64,000 nt of DNA from Plenodomus lindquistii (Eukaryota; Ascomycota; Dothideomycetes; Pleosporales; Leptosphaeriaceae). The stretch covers positions 2,356,001 through 2,420,000 of the forward strand of contig JANUWI010000001.1 of the NCBI GenBank assembly GCA_025504975.1. Direction: 5' to 3'. Numbering within the stretch: the first letter of the stretch is position 1; each line of letters begins with the position of its first letter. Shown here one piece after another: positions 21,502 through 31,139 of the stretch. Position numbers and translations under genes: made by a program. A model generated the notes under the pieces. That model was given only the letters and a program-made list of their open reading frames with translations. It was not told the origin of the DNA and searched no databases.

Positions 21502-23084
21502 CCCCAGCCAGAAGCGCAGAAGTGAGGGCCGACGATCAGGATCCGGATGACAGGGAGATCTCGGGCGGAGGAAAAGCTGCAAAACGCCAGAAAGGTTTCG
21601 ACAATACGTGCTATTCACGACGAGTGCACGGAGCCGAGTTTGGTGTAGCCTGCCTAATCTAGTGGTGCGGCAGTCGCAGAAGTGGGGCCACATGAGAATG
21701 GTTTCCTTTAGCGCCGCAACTTTACATGCACAACATACTTCAGATGATCAAGCATCTACGTCCCGTTAGTGAAGCGCCCAAGATTAATGCACATCAAATG
21801 TTCTGCCAGAGACGCAGATCGAATCTGTGGACAAACGGTGAGCTCGTGCATTGTCGGCTCACAGTCCACCCAAGCCGCTGCAAACGATCAGAAGTCACGA
21901 GTTGGGTACGCCAAAGACGAAAGCGCAAGTTTTCAGGTTGCTCCCATTGTGTGCTATACGCGACTGGTACTCATCCTGTGATCCTTGGCCCTGCACATCA
22001 TCTCTCACCTTCACGCAAGGTTACTGTGACTTGCTTCAATTAACCCTAAAATTTCATGTCATATGAGTGGCAGTAACTGCATTGTAATCCTTCTACAAAG
22101 AAAATAGAAACTGCGGAAAATCACGATGCATTGAAATTCAAAGTGAAAGATCCCTCTCATCAACATGACCAGCTGTGCAAGATACATGGATCACACCCAT
22201 ACCTTGTTCGCTCCTCTTCGTAAGCATTGCAAGACTTTCCTATATCCAAGCGAGTCATGCGCCATCCTCTCGTCCTCATCGCGTAAAAGCCCGAAACCGC
22301 GATGAGAGGTGCGTAATTTTGAACACTACTGCTTTCCGGAAGATTGACGATGCTCCCAAGGCCACGAATACCCATGCCACTGCCGTCATCTTCCTCCGTT
22401 GAGACCACGATGAGCATTTACATACATATCTGCTCTTGAAAATTAGTACGTGTCACCCTAACTTAGTGCACGGAGCACTCACATCCTAAGAACAACCTGA
22501 GGTGGCGATGTACCCTGAACCCATACGACGAGTAACACGCCAAGACAGGATTGCTCACGTGGGGAAGTCGAAGAAATCTGCTTCCAAACGGTATCGGCCG
22601 CCGCGCTTCTACGAGTCAGTCATGGAGTGCGGGCACGGCTCTCATGTTTCGCAATTACTTTGAGCACCTTTTGGTATCGGTACATCATCATCGCTTTCGT
22701 GCGCCGGAAGAGCCCAATTCGAACGCATCGGCAGTCACAAGTTTCAGCAAAGTATGCATGAGGTGTGAATACATCAGGGGTTCCATTCGTTCCAGGAGAG
22801 TAATGCAAACACCAAGCGGAGACTTTATTGCTGAAAATTGATTACAGCGTATGCCTACAACAACCAAGTGGCTTGAATAGGTGGAACATTACACCTCGTT
22901 CTAAAAGTATCACAATGCGAACCCGACGGAAGTCACACTTGCCAATTCTTTCTCGTCGCTGATATCCTCAAAAGCTCTTTTAGGGCAGGTCACAGAGTCC
23001 TGCTCGCAATGTCAGATGATCTCTTCGTCAAATGGAAGTGACAAGTACCGTTTGAGATGCGACAGACAAGTAGGCATGACTACC
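21502..23084. other. Intergenic, no supported gene
   Basis: Short ORFs on both strands, none with conserved features. This is the boundary between the ordinary left part and the tandem array. Confidence 0.45.
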
Positions 23085-23303
23085 TTATAGCCCAAGCCTA
23101 TCATCATTGGCAACCGCCCGCGCCAGTCCGCGCTTACTGAGTGCCGCATTGACCGTCAAACGTGCAGCGGATCCAACGGGAAGGTGAGCGCCGCTGCGTA
23201 GGAGGTGGAGAGCCTCGACCGAAAGGTTTGTAGCTAGTTTTGTATCGTTATAGATAGTACCGGCTTCCCGACCAGCATGAAAGAGATCGATCAGAACTTT
23301 GGA
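23085..23303 (-). pseudogene. Outlying degenerate relative of the RTG/WDD array family
   Basis: The minus-strand frame 23303-23085 contains VEALHLLRSGAHLPVG, which matches the LLRTG-type core motif of the array to the right and closely matches YALSLLRSGAHLAYG at 24.1 kb. There is no usable Met: the frame is preceded by TAA, and a nearby ATG (MSSN) closes after five codons. A TATATATG sequence lies about 80 bp upstream. Most likely it is a truncated or decayed unit. It could be a downstream exon of a gene whose first exon I cannot define. Confidence 0.4.
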
Positions 23304-24032
23304 TTAGCAATTGCTAGACATGCTGGGTCGTTTTAGTTGTGTTGACCCCGGTGTCAAAGAAGAAGCAGTGGTGAAAAAGCATATATAGTGCACTTACGTC
23401 CTAGTGAACGAAATGGTATACGAGTGGGAACGGTTGAGGGGTGAGGAAGGAGAGTTAGTCTGCTGGTATGCCGAGGAAACGATATTTATGGGAGGCGGGG
23501 TCCGGTCCAAGCTTGATCAACGAGGGGCTGCACAGCAAACGGCGTGACAGGCCTGAGCAAGTCGCAGGTGATGTTGCAGGAAGTCAGGAATGGTATTCGC
23601 ACAGTTTGATACTAGAGTCACGGTCGAACAATGCAAACACGGGCGTCCAGGGTGCATGAAGAGTGATTGGTGTCTTGTCATCACTTGAGTGGAGAGTTCA
23701 CGATGTATATGGGCAGAGTTTGGGAAGATCTAAGAAACATCGCCCAGCTCAGCTCAGGTACAATGGAGAAGAATCCAGAACGTGTCGACCATTAATATCA
23801 TTTCGAACAATTAAGATGATCGAAAGCTGGTACTCAGCTGGATCTGAGTTTACTACATTCTCGGTTGTTTGAATTTGCCAATCCCGACATGAGGCAAGTG
23901 TCCAGTATCCAAATCTGCATGCGACCGCCGTGTAAGTGTTGGATGTTGTAGCAATCATGGTGGCGAAGGAGATGTGGGCTCGTTGTACTATAGGCCCAGC
24001 CTATTGTCTCAGAAGATCGCGTCTTTGAGTTC
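23304..24032. other. Flank of the array, promoter-like similarity only
   Basis: The segment around 23500-23580 (containing AGCAAACGGCGTGACAGGCCT) is similar to 24720-24800 upstream of unit A, so it is probably the 5' region of the degenerate unit. No separate gene is supported. Confidence 0.4.
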
Positions 24033-24296
24033 CTAGTCGCTTAGCGGCATCTCAAGATGAGCTGAGTGAGAGGTCGCTCCGTATGCGAGGTGAGCTCCGC
24101 TGCGCAGGAGGCTCAAGGCGTACAAAGAGAGGGGGTGCGCGGTTGTCAGGTGGTCTGGAGTACCCCAGAGGTCGCGGGCGTTCTTGGTGAGGACGATCGA
24201 GAAAGCGGGTCCATTGTTGGCAGACACTGTGATTGTATTTGAAATTGCGCTCCACCTGTTCGTGTTGCCGTCGATTCGAGTATGGTCAAGTACCAG
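24033..24296 (-). pseudogene. Open tail in frame behind the stop of unit A (array-family sequence)
   Basis: Directly after the TAG that ends unit A, the same frame stays open for 87 further codons to 24033. It contains TKNARDLWGTP, comparable to SARDLWN/SARDLWD at the ends of units C and D, and YALSLLRSGAHLAYG, comparable to the relic at 23.2 kb. There is no Met at its beginning. It is either a separate unit that lost its start, or the continuation of unit A reached by splicing or after a nonsense change. Confidence 0.35.
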
Positions 24297-24548
24297 CTAG
24301 GTAGAGGATGGAGCGCTGGCATCTGAAGTTGGGCCGCTGTTCATTGGAACTGCTTTGACGGTGGGGATCCAGACGACCACCCACTGCAAACTGTCCCAAT
24401 AATCGTCCCACATGACCGCGTATGCAAGTTCCACATCGGTGAGTGGGCGAGCCGCGATAGTTGACGGAGGGCCCGGGGGTAGACTGGCACCGGAAAGCAG
24501 AAGCTCTCTGCCCTCCTGCGAGAGATTGGGCGAAGTTGACGAACTCAT
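24297..24548 (-). CDS. Array unit A: small RTG/WDD-family protein
   Basis: 83 aa from ATG 24548. Core REGRELLLSGASLPPGPP (about residues 11-28), then PLTDVELAYAVMWDDYWD (about 35-52), then a hydrophobic stretch (LQWVVVWIP) and a Ser/Pro tail. The WDDxxD block and the LLxxGxxLPPGP core define the family. The ATG follows a CTAAT branch-like site and a CAG acceptor, with a GTATGA donor farther upstream, as in the other units. There is no signal peptide. The hydrophobic segment after WDD is too short to be a sure membrane helix. Function unknown. Confidence 0.5.
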   Translation of the reverse strand: MSSSTSPNLSQEGRELLLSGASLPPGPPSTIAARPLTDVELAYAVMWDDYWDSLQWVVVWIPTVKAVPMNSGPTSDASAPSST

Positions 24549-25213
24549 TTCTGTAGGTACAGACTAATTAGACGAGAAGAACAGCTAAAGTAACAGGTGT
24601 TTCATACTTCTTCGTGACTATTGCAACTGTACTCGATATACAAGGAATGAATTGTGGGTTGAAGTTGTGCAGAGGTGGGTGGAGGGAGAGAAGATTATGG
24701 TTTGGTGTCTGGAAGGCACTCATGGTGTGGGGCCTGAATCAAGGTTGAACAACCAGCGGCAGCTACACAACAAACGGCGTGACAGGCCTATGAGAAGCCG
24801 CAGGAAGTCTTGCAGATCATTTGAGACAGCTATCGGCTGTTCGTGAACCGCGTTCATAAGTCAATGAGCAATTATCATGACATTGTAAACTTCGAGTATG
24901 TTACTTTATTCGATTACTGAGCTTGCGGTCCCGTGCAAGACAGTGGGGCAGAACACGCAAAGCAAACGAAACAGCAACTCCAACGAGTAGGAGGACAAAA
25001 AGGATGAGAGAAGCTCAATTCATAGCTACAGTGGAAGTACTTTGGCACAGTTCAAAAGCTTTTCTTCACCAGAACATCCCATTGTTGCGGCGAATTGAGA
25101 TACGCTCATTGAGCTCTGGAACCCGGAAACTTTAGAAACATCAGGATCCAGGACGAATGAATGCTGTAGTTGTTCTTGTTGTTGTTGACGCTCCGAATGC
25201 CGTCGGGCACAGC
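24549..25213. other. Inter-unit region (5' flank of A)
   Basis: It contains the promoter-like block of unit A near 24720-24800 and the downstream region of unit B. No additional gene is supported. Confidence 0.4.
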
Positions 25214-25419
25214 TCATGCAAGTGATGCCGCCGCGCTGATGGTCGAAGTAGGGCTCGGAGGGAGAGCGATGGCGGGATGGGCATGACTGATCTGGGAATC
25301 ATAACAGTCGTCCCATGCGACTGCGATAGCCAGTTCGAGATCTGTGAGAGGTACTGGGGGACTGATTGGAGACGGCCCTGGCGGAAGACGCTCCCCGCTC
25401 CGTCGCAGCTCACGTACCT
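25214..25419 (-). pseudogene. Array unit B: start codon lost
   Basis: The minus-strand frame reads VRELRRSGERLPPGPSP, then VPLTDLELAIAVAWDDCYD, then an Ala/Ser/Pro tail to TGA at 25214. It aligns closely with unit A, including a preceding SPN. No in-frame ATG exists where the other units start. The open frame simply continues upstream into the region that aligns with the 5'UTR intron of unit A. It could be a relic, or a unit with an upstream start exon I cannot see. Confidence 0.45.
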
Positions 25420-26174
25420 TTGCCGTCGAATTGGGCGAATCTTGCTCCGTAGGGATGTTTCGTGATGCGTCTTGCTGGAGGTACGCATATATGAGGTGAA
25501 TGTGTGAGAAGAAATAAGGGGATGTTATAATTCGTCATCGAGTGTATGCTGGATTCGCAATCCAGATAAGTGCGATGATAGATCGCGATCTTAATTTAGA
25601 TGTCGGCAGGGACGAAAGGCGAAGTGCAATGTTGGGGACCGCTTTACACCTAATCGTGCCACTTGATCGTTTGTCCGCATTCCGCAGGGTTGAATTCCAT
25701 ATGACGTCGGCCAGTAACGCAATCGATCGTCTGTATGCTTATTGAGCCCAAAGGCCGCAGCAGAATCAGGCGACACTGGTCACGCGATACTGGACCTTGA
25801 AGAAGTATCACACGTGAGAAAAGGTTGGATGCCCTAGGCCATCCAACGACAGATAGCTTCACCTGTTGTCGCGTTGGAAAAACGTCATGAAGAAAGGATT
25901 GCGTTCGAAGATAATTAATTCACGATCTTCACCGCAACTAAGACGCCATTTCCTTCGGTCTCCATGATATCAGCCGTTGGATCCCTGTAGCTCCGGCCTC
26001 TGTCCATCGCGCAACACGTTCAAAAGCCTACACTGGTATGCTGAGCGCAATTACAGCGGTAGTTGTGAATGGTTCTCGTCTCTCCGAGATCGGCGTTGAT
26101 AGAGCGGACTAGGAATTAGTCAAGGATGCAAGCATGGGCAGCTGCACTCACGGATCATGATCAAGTTCGATTTT

Positions 26175-26387
26175 CTAGTTCCATAGGTCGCGGGCGGAAT
26201 GAAGCAGCTCAAGAATCCTTGCTATGATGTCGTATAAGTCGTCCCAGTCGGCTGCCGAAGCCAATTCGATTGCCGTCAGAGGCTCCAAATCCTCGGCTGG
26301 AGGTGAAGGATCACGCGGGAGGTGTGATCCAGTGCGCAAGATCTCTGCGATATCGATGGGAAGATTGTCGGAATTATAAGGATTCAT
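26175..26387 (-). CDS. Array unit C: small RTG/WDD-family protein
   Basis: 70 aa from ATG 26387. LPIDIAEILRTGSHLPRDP (residues 9-27), then EPLTAIELASAADWDDLYD (about 35-53), ending HSARDLWN. This is one of the cleanest short-form members. A GTATATTTCC donor, a CCTAATG branch-like site and an AT-rich end precede the ATG. After the stop there is another good intron-like segment (GTGAGT ... GACTAATTCCTAG), and farther on a FERVARWTEA block. The mature transcript may therefore have a spliced 3'UTR, or the ancestral gene had more coding exons. Unit D is its closest relative. Confidence 0.55.
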   Translation of the reverse strand: MNPYNSDNLPIDIAEILRTGSHLPRDPSPPAEDLEPLTAIELASAADWDDLYDIIARILELLHSARDLWN

Positions 26388-26616
26388 TTTTGAATGCTCC
26401 GATTCATTAGGCGGGAAACATAATCAAGAAGCGGGGAAATATACTCGAGCAGGTGGTTTAGCGTTCTGATGGGATAGGGTGAGGAGATGGTCAGGAATCT
26501 TGCCATGTGGGTGTAAGGAGTGAACAGATTGAGCTTTTGCAAAAACGATGGGTGGGGCAATCTTAAAAGTAGTGCCTGGGATCGTTTGATCTCGAAATCG
26601 CGTGAGAGACCCTGCA

Positions 26617-26624
26617 GGACGTTG
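26617..26624 (-). promoter_or_regulatory. Degenerate CRE-like box of unit C
   Basis: GGACGTTG sits 230 bp upstream of the unit C start, at the place where units D-H carry TGACGTCG or TGACATCG. It has diverged from the palindrome but keeps distance and flanks (CCTGCA on the left). Confidence 0.35.
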
Positions 26625-27050
26625 CCTAGCGGAGCCCTAGATTGCCTGCAAACTTTGCCACAAGCTTGTACATGATACAATTGTTTGCTGCGAGAATCTA
26701 GAAGCACTAGTTATAGACAAAGCGATTACTTCGTACGGATCTTGTGTGCATGCTACATAAACGTTGCGCAGAAACCGGCGATCCAAGCGTAGAAAGGTCC
26801 ACATATTGAGAGGAGAATGAGAACAATGTACATTGAGACGCCCCCTTATTTAGGTGTGCAGCCCCAGTAACTCTGACCTCTGCCATTGCTTTGCAAACAC
26901 TCAAAAGCCTTCACGAGGATGACGTGAATGGCTCAACATTCAGCGGTACACCACTCTCCTCGTTCCGTAGATGGCGCTATGATAGTAGACACGCGATTAG
27001 TGAGAATGTCAACAGTGGAGAAGCTACACTCATGCGCAGGGTTGAGTTGT

Positions 27051-27263
27051 TCAGTCCCAGAGGTCTCTGGCAGAGAAGAGTAGTTCAGGAATCCTGGCGA
27101 GGATATCGTAGAGCTCATCCCAGTCCGCCGCGAGATCCAGTTCAGCGGCCGTGAGCGGCTCGGGATTGTCGACATAGGGTATAGTACAGGGTTGGAGATG
27201 GTCCCCGGTGCGCAACAAATCTGCAATCTCGGCAGGAAGGCCAGTAGTATCGTGGGGGTTCAT
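27051..27263 (-). CDS. Array unit D: small RTG/WDD-family protein
   Basis: 70 aa from ATG 27263; the open frame extends 22 codons upstream through the leader intron, but that part is non-coding by comparison with other units. LPAEIADLLRTGDHLQP (9-25), then EPLTAAELDLAADWDELYD, ending SARDLWD. It is closest to unit C, but the 3' intron donor found in C (GTGAGT) reads ATGAGT here, a G-to-A change. Downstream, near 26.9 kb, is a FECL...MAEVRVTGA block matching C and E/F flanks. Function unknown. Confidence 0.55.
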   Translation of the reverse strand: MNPHDTTGLPAEIADLLRTGDHLQPCTIPYVDNPEPLTAAELDLAADWDELYDILARIPELLFSARDLWD

Positions 27264-27494
27264 GTCTGTCTCATTAGGGCGGTAATATAAGTAAAGGTTG
27301 TGATGAATGTACTGTGGTAATGAATACAAGTTGATCGGTGGCAGAGAAGCGCGACAAAGTAGATCGATCCCTGGTTGGGTGGATTTGGAGAGGGAGTAGA
27401 GCGAGGAATTCCGAAGTGAGGCATGCAGGGATCATAAAATAGTGCGCCAGTTCGTTTGCTCCTCTACCCCAATGCGGCACGAGAGGGGCCTGCA

Positions 27495-27502
27495 TGACAT
27501 CG
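27495..27502 (-). promoter_or_regulatory. CRE-like box of unit D
   Basis: TGACATCG lies 232 bp upstream of the unit D start. It is one transition away from the TGACGTCG seen in units E, F and H. Confidence 0.4.
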
Positions 27503-28019
27503 CCTTGCAAAGAATCAGCTTGCATTCTTGATTGAAATCATGCTTGATGCTAATTGGGTGTTACATCACGCAACACAAGGAGCAGCAGGTTATGAAACAG
27601 GCAAGGTCGTAGCACATATGGATGTAGCGTATTCCAGAGGTGAGCGTAGTGAAGGAAGAAATCGGAATTTCTTGAAAATGACGCACACACAGGGAGTAGG
27701 CGGAAGGGTTCAGAACACTCTGTTCATACGTGCTACAGGAACTTTGGCCCAATTCTGTAACTACTCGGTCGGTTGTTACAGGTCCAAGAACCCTTAAACC
27801 CAGATGAAAAGCTCGGATTTTGATAATGACAACCGACAAAGTTGGATACGCCGAAGTGGTAAAAGCAACTTCGATTATCCCAAATGTTCCATTCTTGGGG
27901 TGGGACGATGATTCGGTGCACGCTCGGACGCATCAGGCGACGAGGAGATTGTCGCAATAGCTGTGGGTGCCGAGCTGTCCAAATGACGAGGGGCTCACGT
28001 TGTTCGTCGGGGAAACGGC

Positions 28020-28442
28020 CTAGGCGCCTTCGTCCTCGGTTCCTGTGGGGGAGCCAGAAGGAAGCCCCTCTCCAGTACGCAGGATGTTGAGTATGCCCAG
28101 AGGTAGATTACAAGGCCAAGAAAGGTCCTGGACAAGTTCCTCCTCGGTGTCCGAGAAAGTGTCCGAGGAGGTGTCATAAGTGTCGCCAGTGTCTGTAGAG
28201 GTGCCTGTGGATGCATCTGTGGAGGTATTCGAGGATGTGTCTGAAGAGGGGCCAGGAGGAGGACCTGATCCGGTCCGCAGAATCTGCATCGCCTCAGGAA
28301 ATTGACTGATGGTTTTGGAGGAATCCTCGATAGTTTTTTCGTCCTCGGTGTCTGACGAGGTGAAACAGACAAGGATGCTTTGGCTGGGGCGGACATGCAC
28401 CACATAACCAGCCGGTGGGCTAGGGGACTTGTTGACACCCAT
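28020..28442 (-). CDS. Array unit E: long-form family protein with two RTG motifs
   Basis: 140 aa from ATG 28442. The N-terminus SPSPPAGYVVHVRPSQ resembles the starts of units L and M. First motif PEAMQILRTGSGPPPGP; a linker of Ser/Asp/Thr repeats (TSTDASTGTSTDTGDTYDT) and acidic residues; second motif LPLGILNILRTGEGLPSGS; short end. A 56-nt leader intron (28500-28445: donor GTATAT, branch GCCTAATG, acceptor GCTAG) ends 3 bp before the ATG. It is the only member showing the full N-block, motif, linker, motif order, so it looks closest to the ancestral long form. Function unknown. Confidence 0.55.
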   Translation of the reverse strand: MGVNKSPSPPAGYVVHVRPSQSILVCFTSSDTEDEKTIEDSSKTISQFPEAMQILRTGSGPPPGPSSDTSSNTSTDASTGTSTDTGDTYDTSSDTFSDTEEELVQDLSWPCNLPLGILNILRTGEGLPSGSPTGTEDEGA

Positions 28443-28444
28443 GA

Positions 28445-28500
28445 CTAGCAAAGAGACTGCATTAGGCGTGTGATATACAGGAGCTTGTGCGTGAATATAC
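28445..28500 (-). other. Leader (5'UTR) intron of unit E
   Basis: Donor GTATATTCAC, branch site CCTAATG and acceptor CTAG, 56 nt. Equivalent introns are inferred at 35591-35536 (unit M), 31197-31140 (unit H) and 30352-30299 (unit G), each ending 0-3 nt before the ATG. A spliced leader intron conserved across divergent units argues that they are, or were, transcribed. Confidence 0.55.
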
Positions 28501-28633
28501 CGTATATGATTCGGAGTTGGTATCGATCAAATTGAGGAAGTCGACTAGAAGATAGAGGGATTCCTCAATTTGTCGTGGAGAAAGAATGGCAACGTGAGAT
28601 AGTGAAGGCAGCAGTCAATCTTGCAGTCTTGCG

Positions 28634-29203
28634 TCAGTCCTTTTGCTCCGCAAACCACCCGAACGACTTATGACGTCGCTCAGCACTAGCAAAGACCAGA
28701 CTGTTCGCACGATGGGCAATGCTGGTAAAGTGGTACTGCGATAGAGCAATTGCAGCCGAGTGAGTATAGAAGCAAGGTCTCAAGACAAGGTAATTGCTTA
28801 CCACAAGTTTTTCCATAGGTAGCTTCCACCTCTGCCCATCTCTCAATACATTCAAAAGTCTCCGTCCATACGAAACGCGCAACTCTTGTGGTATTTGTGC
28901 ACGTGCCCCTCTTTCTGGCGGGCTGGCAGTAGGCCAAGGTTGCAGGCAGAAGCAGCTGCGCTTATGGATGACAGTCAGGTTCGAAATTCCTAGTGCCAAA
29001 GGTGGCGAGCAGAGAGGAGAAGTCCTAGAAATATTTGCCAAAATCTTGTAAAAATTGTTCTTATTAGCTACTACATCTAGCGTTTTTGCTATGAAAAGTT
29101 TGGAATTATTAAGTAGAAATATAGTATTAGGCTGGAGGTGCTCGCTAGTGCGTAACAAGTCTAAAATATTAGTAGAAAAGTTAGAGTTGTTATAGAGGTC
29201 CAT
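28634..29203 (-). pseudogene. Array unit F: AT-biased decayed copy
   Basis: From ATG 29203 the frame reads STNILDLLRTSEHLQPNT and then a segment collinear with unit D in which ADWDELYDIL has become ANKNNFYKIL and PEPLTAAELD has become SKLFIAKTLD. Most differences from C/D are G-to-A or C-to-T, making 29.03-29.25 kb visibly AT-rich. The WDD block is destroyed. The frame then runs on without a stop through the region aligned with the C/D terminus (about a 1-bp indel) and into the promoter of unit E. This is what repeat-induced point mutation or long AT-biased drift would produce. It is unlikely to be functional. Confidence 0.6.
28671..28678 (-). promoter_or_regulatory. CRE-like box of unit E
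   Basis: TGACGTCG lies 229 bp upstream of the ATG. The core is half of the ATF/CREB (bZIP) site TGACGTCA. Same box at 29451-29458 (F, 248 bp), 30479-30486 (G, 183 bp) and 31373-31380 (H, 234 bp). A nearby GCAAACGA/GGAGCAAA element and GCGTCA are also shared in several units. Binding is inferred from motif and position only. Confidence 0.5.
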
Positions 29204-29831
29204 GTCTGAATGCAAAGGCTCATTAGGCGTGAATATAAGCAAAGATTTTGAGGAATATATTGTAAGAAGTGTTAAGGGATATACTGTGATAAGTTTCGTG
29301 ACGTGATTGACGGTAGAGAAGCGCGATATGGGAGGAAGGTTTCTTGATGGGTGGATTTGAGGAAGAAGTAGGTTGGAGAATTCCGACTCGAGGCGTGTGG
29401 GTAGTAGTGCGCAGCATCGTTTGATCCCAGCCGCACGAGGAGACCCTGCATGACGTCGCCCAGCAGGAGTTCAGATTGCTTACAAAAATGGCAATGAGCT
29501 TATACAGTTATACTGCAACCAAAGAGTTCGCTAAGAAAGTGTAGAAGCAATGTCTCAAGACAAATTGATTGCCTTGCACAAGGCCTACAAACAACAGTTG
29601 GTGGAGGACAACTAAGTGACAGATCATTCAGGATTCTCAGCAAGGGAGGCGCACGTGATGAAACACAAAGAATTGACGAAATACAGTAGTGGTGGATTGC
29701 ATTACATGTAGAAAGGCAACTCGTTCCATCAAACCTTTAGCAATCGCGGTTGTCTAGCCTCGATCCCGACATGGTGTGGGCTGACATTGATGTAGGCATT
29801 GGGCAAAGCCGCAATCTGCCCGTTCCTTCGG

Positions 29832-30296
29832 TTACCCAAATTCGGCATGAGCATCAGTGGACCATTTCAAGCACCAGGTGAAGACGGCGCATTTGCCTGC
29901 GGGGCCGGGCAGAGCAGAACGGCTACATCCGGGTGGATCTGGCCGACGAAGGAGTCCCAGAAGTTGTCTCAGAGAACAGCGTTTGCATACTCGAGGTCGC
30001 TGAGTGTCTCTGCGTTTCGTAGCTGCGACAAATGGACCGGGTGGGAGGCCCTCTCCAGTACGGAGGATCTGCAGAATATCAGACGGTAGTTTGGACGCCC
30101 TAGATGACTTCTCGGCACTCTTCTCTTCGGCGTTTGGAGAGTTGGTTGACGACGCGTCTGAAGATCCGTCCGAAGATCCGTCCGAAAATCCGTCCAGAGA
30201 TGCGTCCAAAGACTTGAGGCCTGCAGGGAGATCCATCCCGGTGCGCAAAAGTTTCAGGACGTCGAGTGGCAAGTTAGGTGACTTGCAGAAGTCCAT
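29832..30296 (-). pseudogene. Array unit G: long form with frameshift and nonsense change
   Basis: From ATG 30296: LPLDVLKLLRTGMDLPAGL, a Ser/Asp linker (GFSDGSSDGSSDASS), then LPSDILQILRTGEGLPPGP. After FVAATK the frame changes to a basic, low-quality sequence (the 154-aa reading ending at 29832). In a neighbouring frame the expected continuation ETLSDLEYANAVL-stop-DNFWDSF is visible, with TGA at 29969-29971 where Trp of the WDD block should be. So there is one frameshift plus one TGG-to-TGA change. The first about 100 codons may still be translated. This unit shows that motif pair and WDD block coexisted in one protein. Confidence 0.55.
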
Positions 30297-30935
30297 GACT
30301 GCCGAGACGGCTAGTTAGACGTGCGATATACAAAAGCTCATGAGGGTTATACCATCGCGTCGAAAAATTCTGCTTGTGAGAGCAAGTGTTGAGGTGGGAG
30401 AGTGAAAGAGCGAGGGCAGCAGAGTGTTTTGTATTCGTGCGTCAGTTCGTTTGCTCTGCAAGCCACCCGAAAGACTTATGACGTCCTCCGCAAGGATCAG
30501 ATTGCTTGCAGAGTGGGAAATGCTCATAAAATTGTACTTCAATCGAGCAATCTGCTGAGAAACCATAAAAGCAGCGTACCGAGACCAAATTGGTGCTTAG
30601 CAGGGAGGTCAGGCAAGTAGCAGACAGGGGTTTGATTTAGACATGGATAGCGATCATGGTAAAACGGGTATGGACTATCATCAGAAATTCGAACATAAAG
30701 CACGCGGTTATGAGTAGATCAGGACAGTGATTGTTTCATTTCAAGGCGCCTGTCAGTTTCCACAAGTGCTCATAAATGTTCAACTCTGAGCTTGTAAGAG
30801 CACAGGATGATGACAATGAAAACGCTGGAGAAAGCCGCAATTTGTTCGTTTGCAGCGTCGACAGCCCTGATTAAAGACATTGAAAGATGCTCTGATGCGG
30901 CAGGTGACGACGTCGCACTTGCAGCTGATATCATA

Positions 30936-31139
30936 CTAGGTAGTGGGTGGTATGATGATGATCGTGTAGATGACAATGATGATTGTGTCGTAGAAGTCGT
31001 CCCAGAGGACGGCGCTTGCGTACTCTGCTTCACTAAGCGCAACGGGATTTGGTGCGGACGGCCCGGAGGGAAGATTGGTCCCTGTGCGGAGTATTTCCAG
31101 GATATCTGCGGGGAGCTCCGGAAGCTCATAAGGATCCAT
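30936..31139 (-). CDS. Array unit H: small RTG/WDD-family protein with hydrophobic tail
   Basis: 67 aa from ATG 31139, which directly follows a 58-nt leader intron (31197-31140, donor GTATAC, branch GCCTAACG, acceptor ATAG). LPADILEILRTGTNLPSGP (9-27), then ALSEAEYASAVLWDDFYD, then a strongly hydrophobic C-terminus (TIIIVIYTIIIIPP) that could be a tail anchor. Downstream DNA has TGATGATGATGTA-like simple sequence that encodes the Ile-rich tail on the minus strand, so the tail may come from repeat slippage. Core and promoter are well preserved. Confidence 0.55.
   Translation of the reverse strand: MDPYELPELPADILEILRTGTNLPSGPSAPNPVALSEAEYASAVLWDDFYDTIIIVIYTIIIIPPTT

Noticed and set aside
28970..28995. 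tRNA B-box-like sequence (AGGTTCGAAATTCC)
   Set aside because: No matching A box, acceptor stem or cloverleaf can be formed around it. It lies in the decayed unit F.
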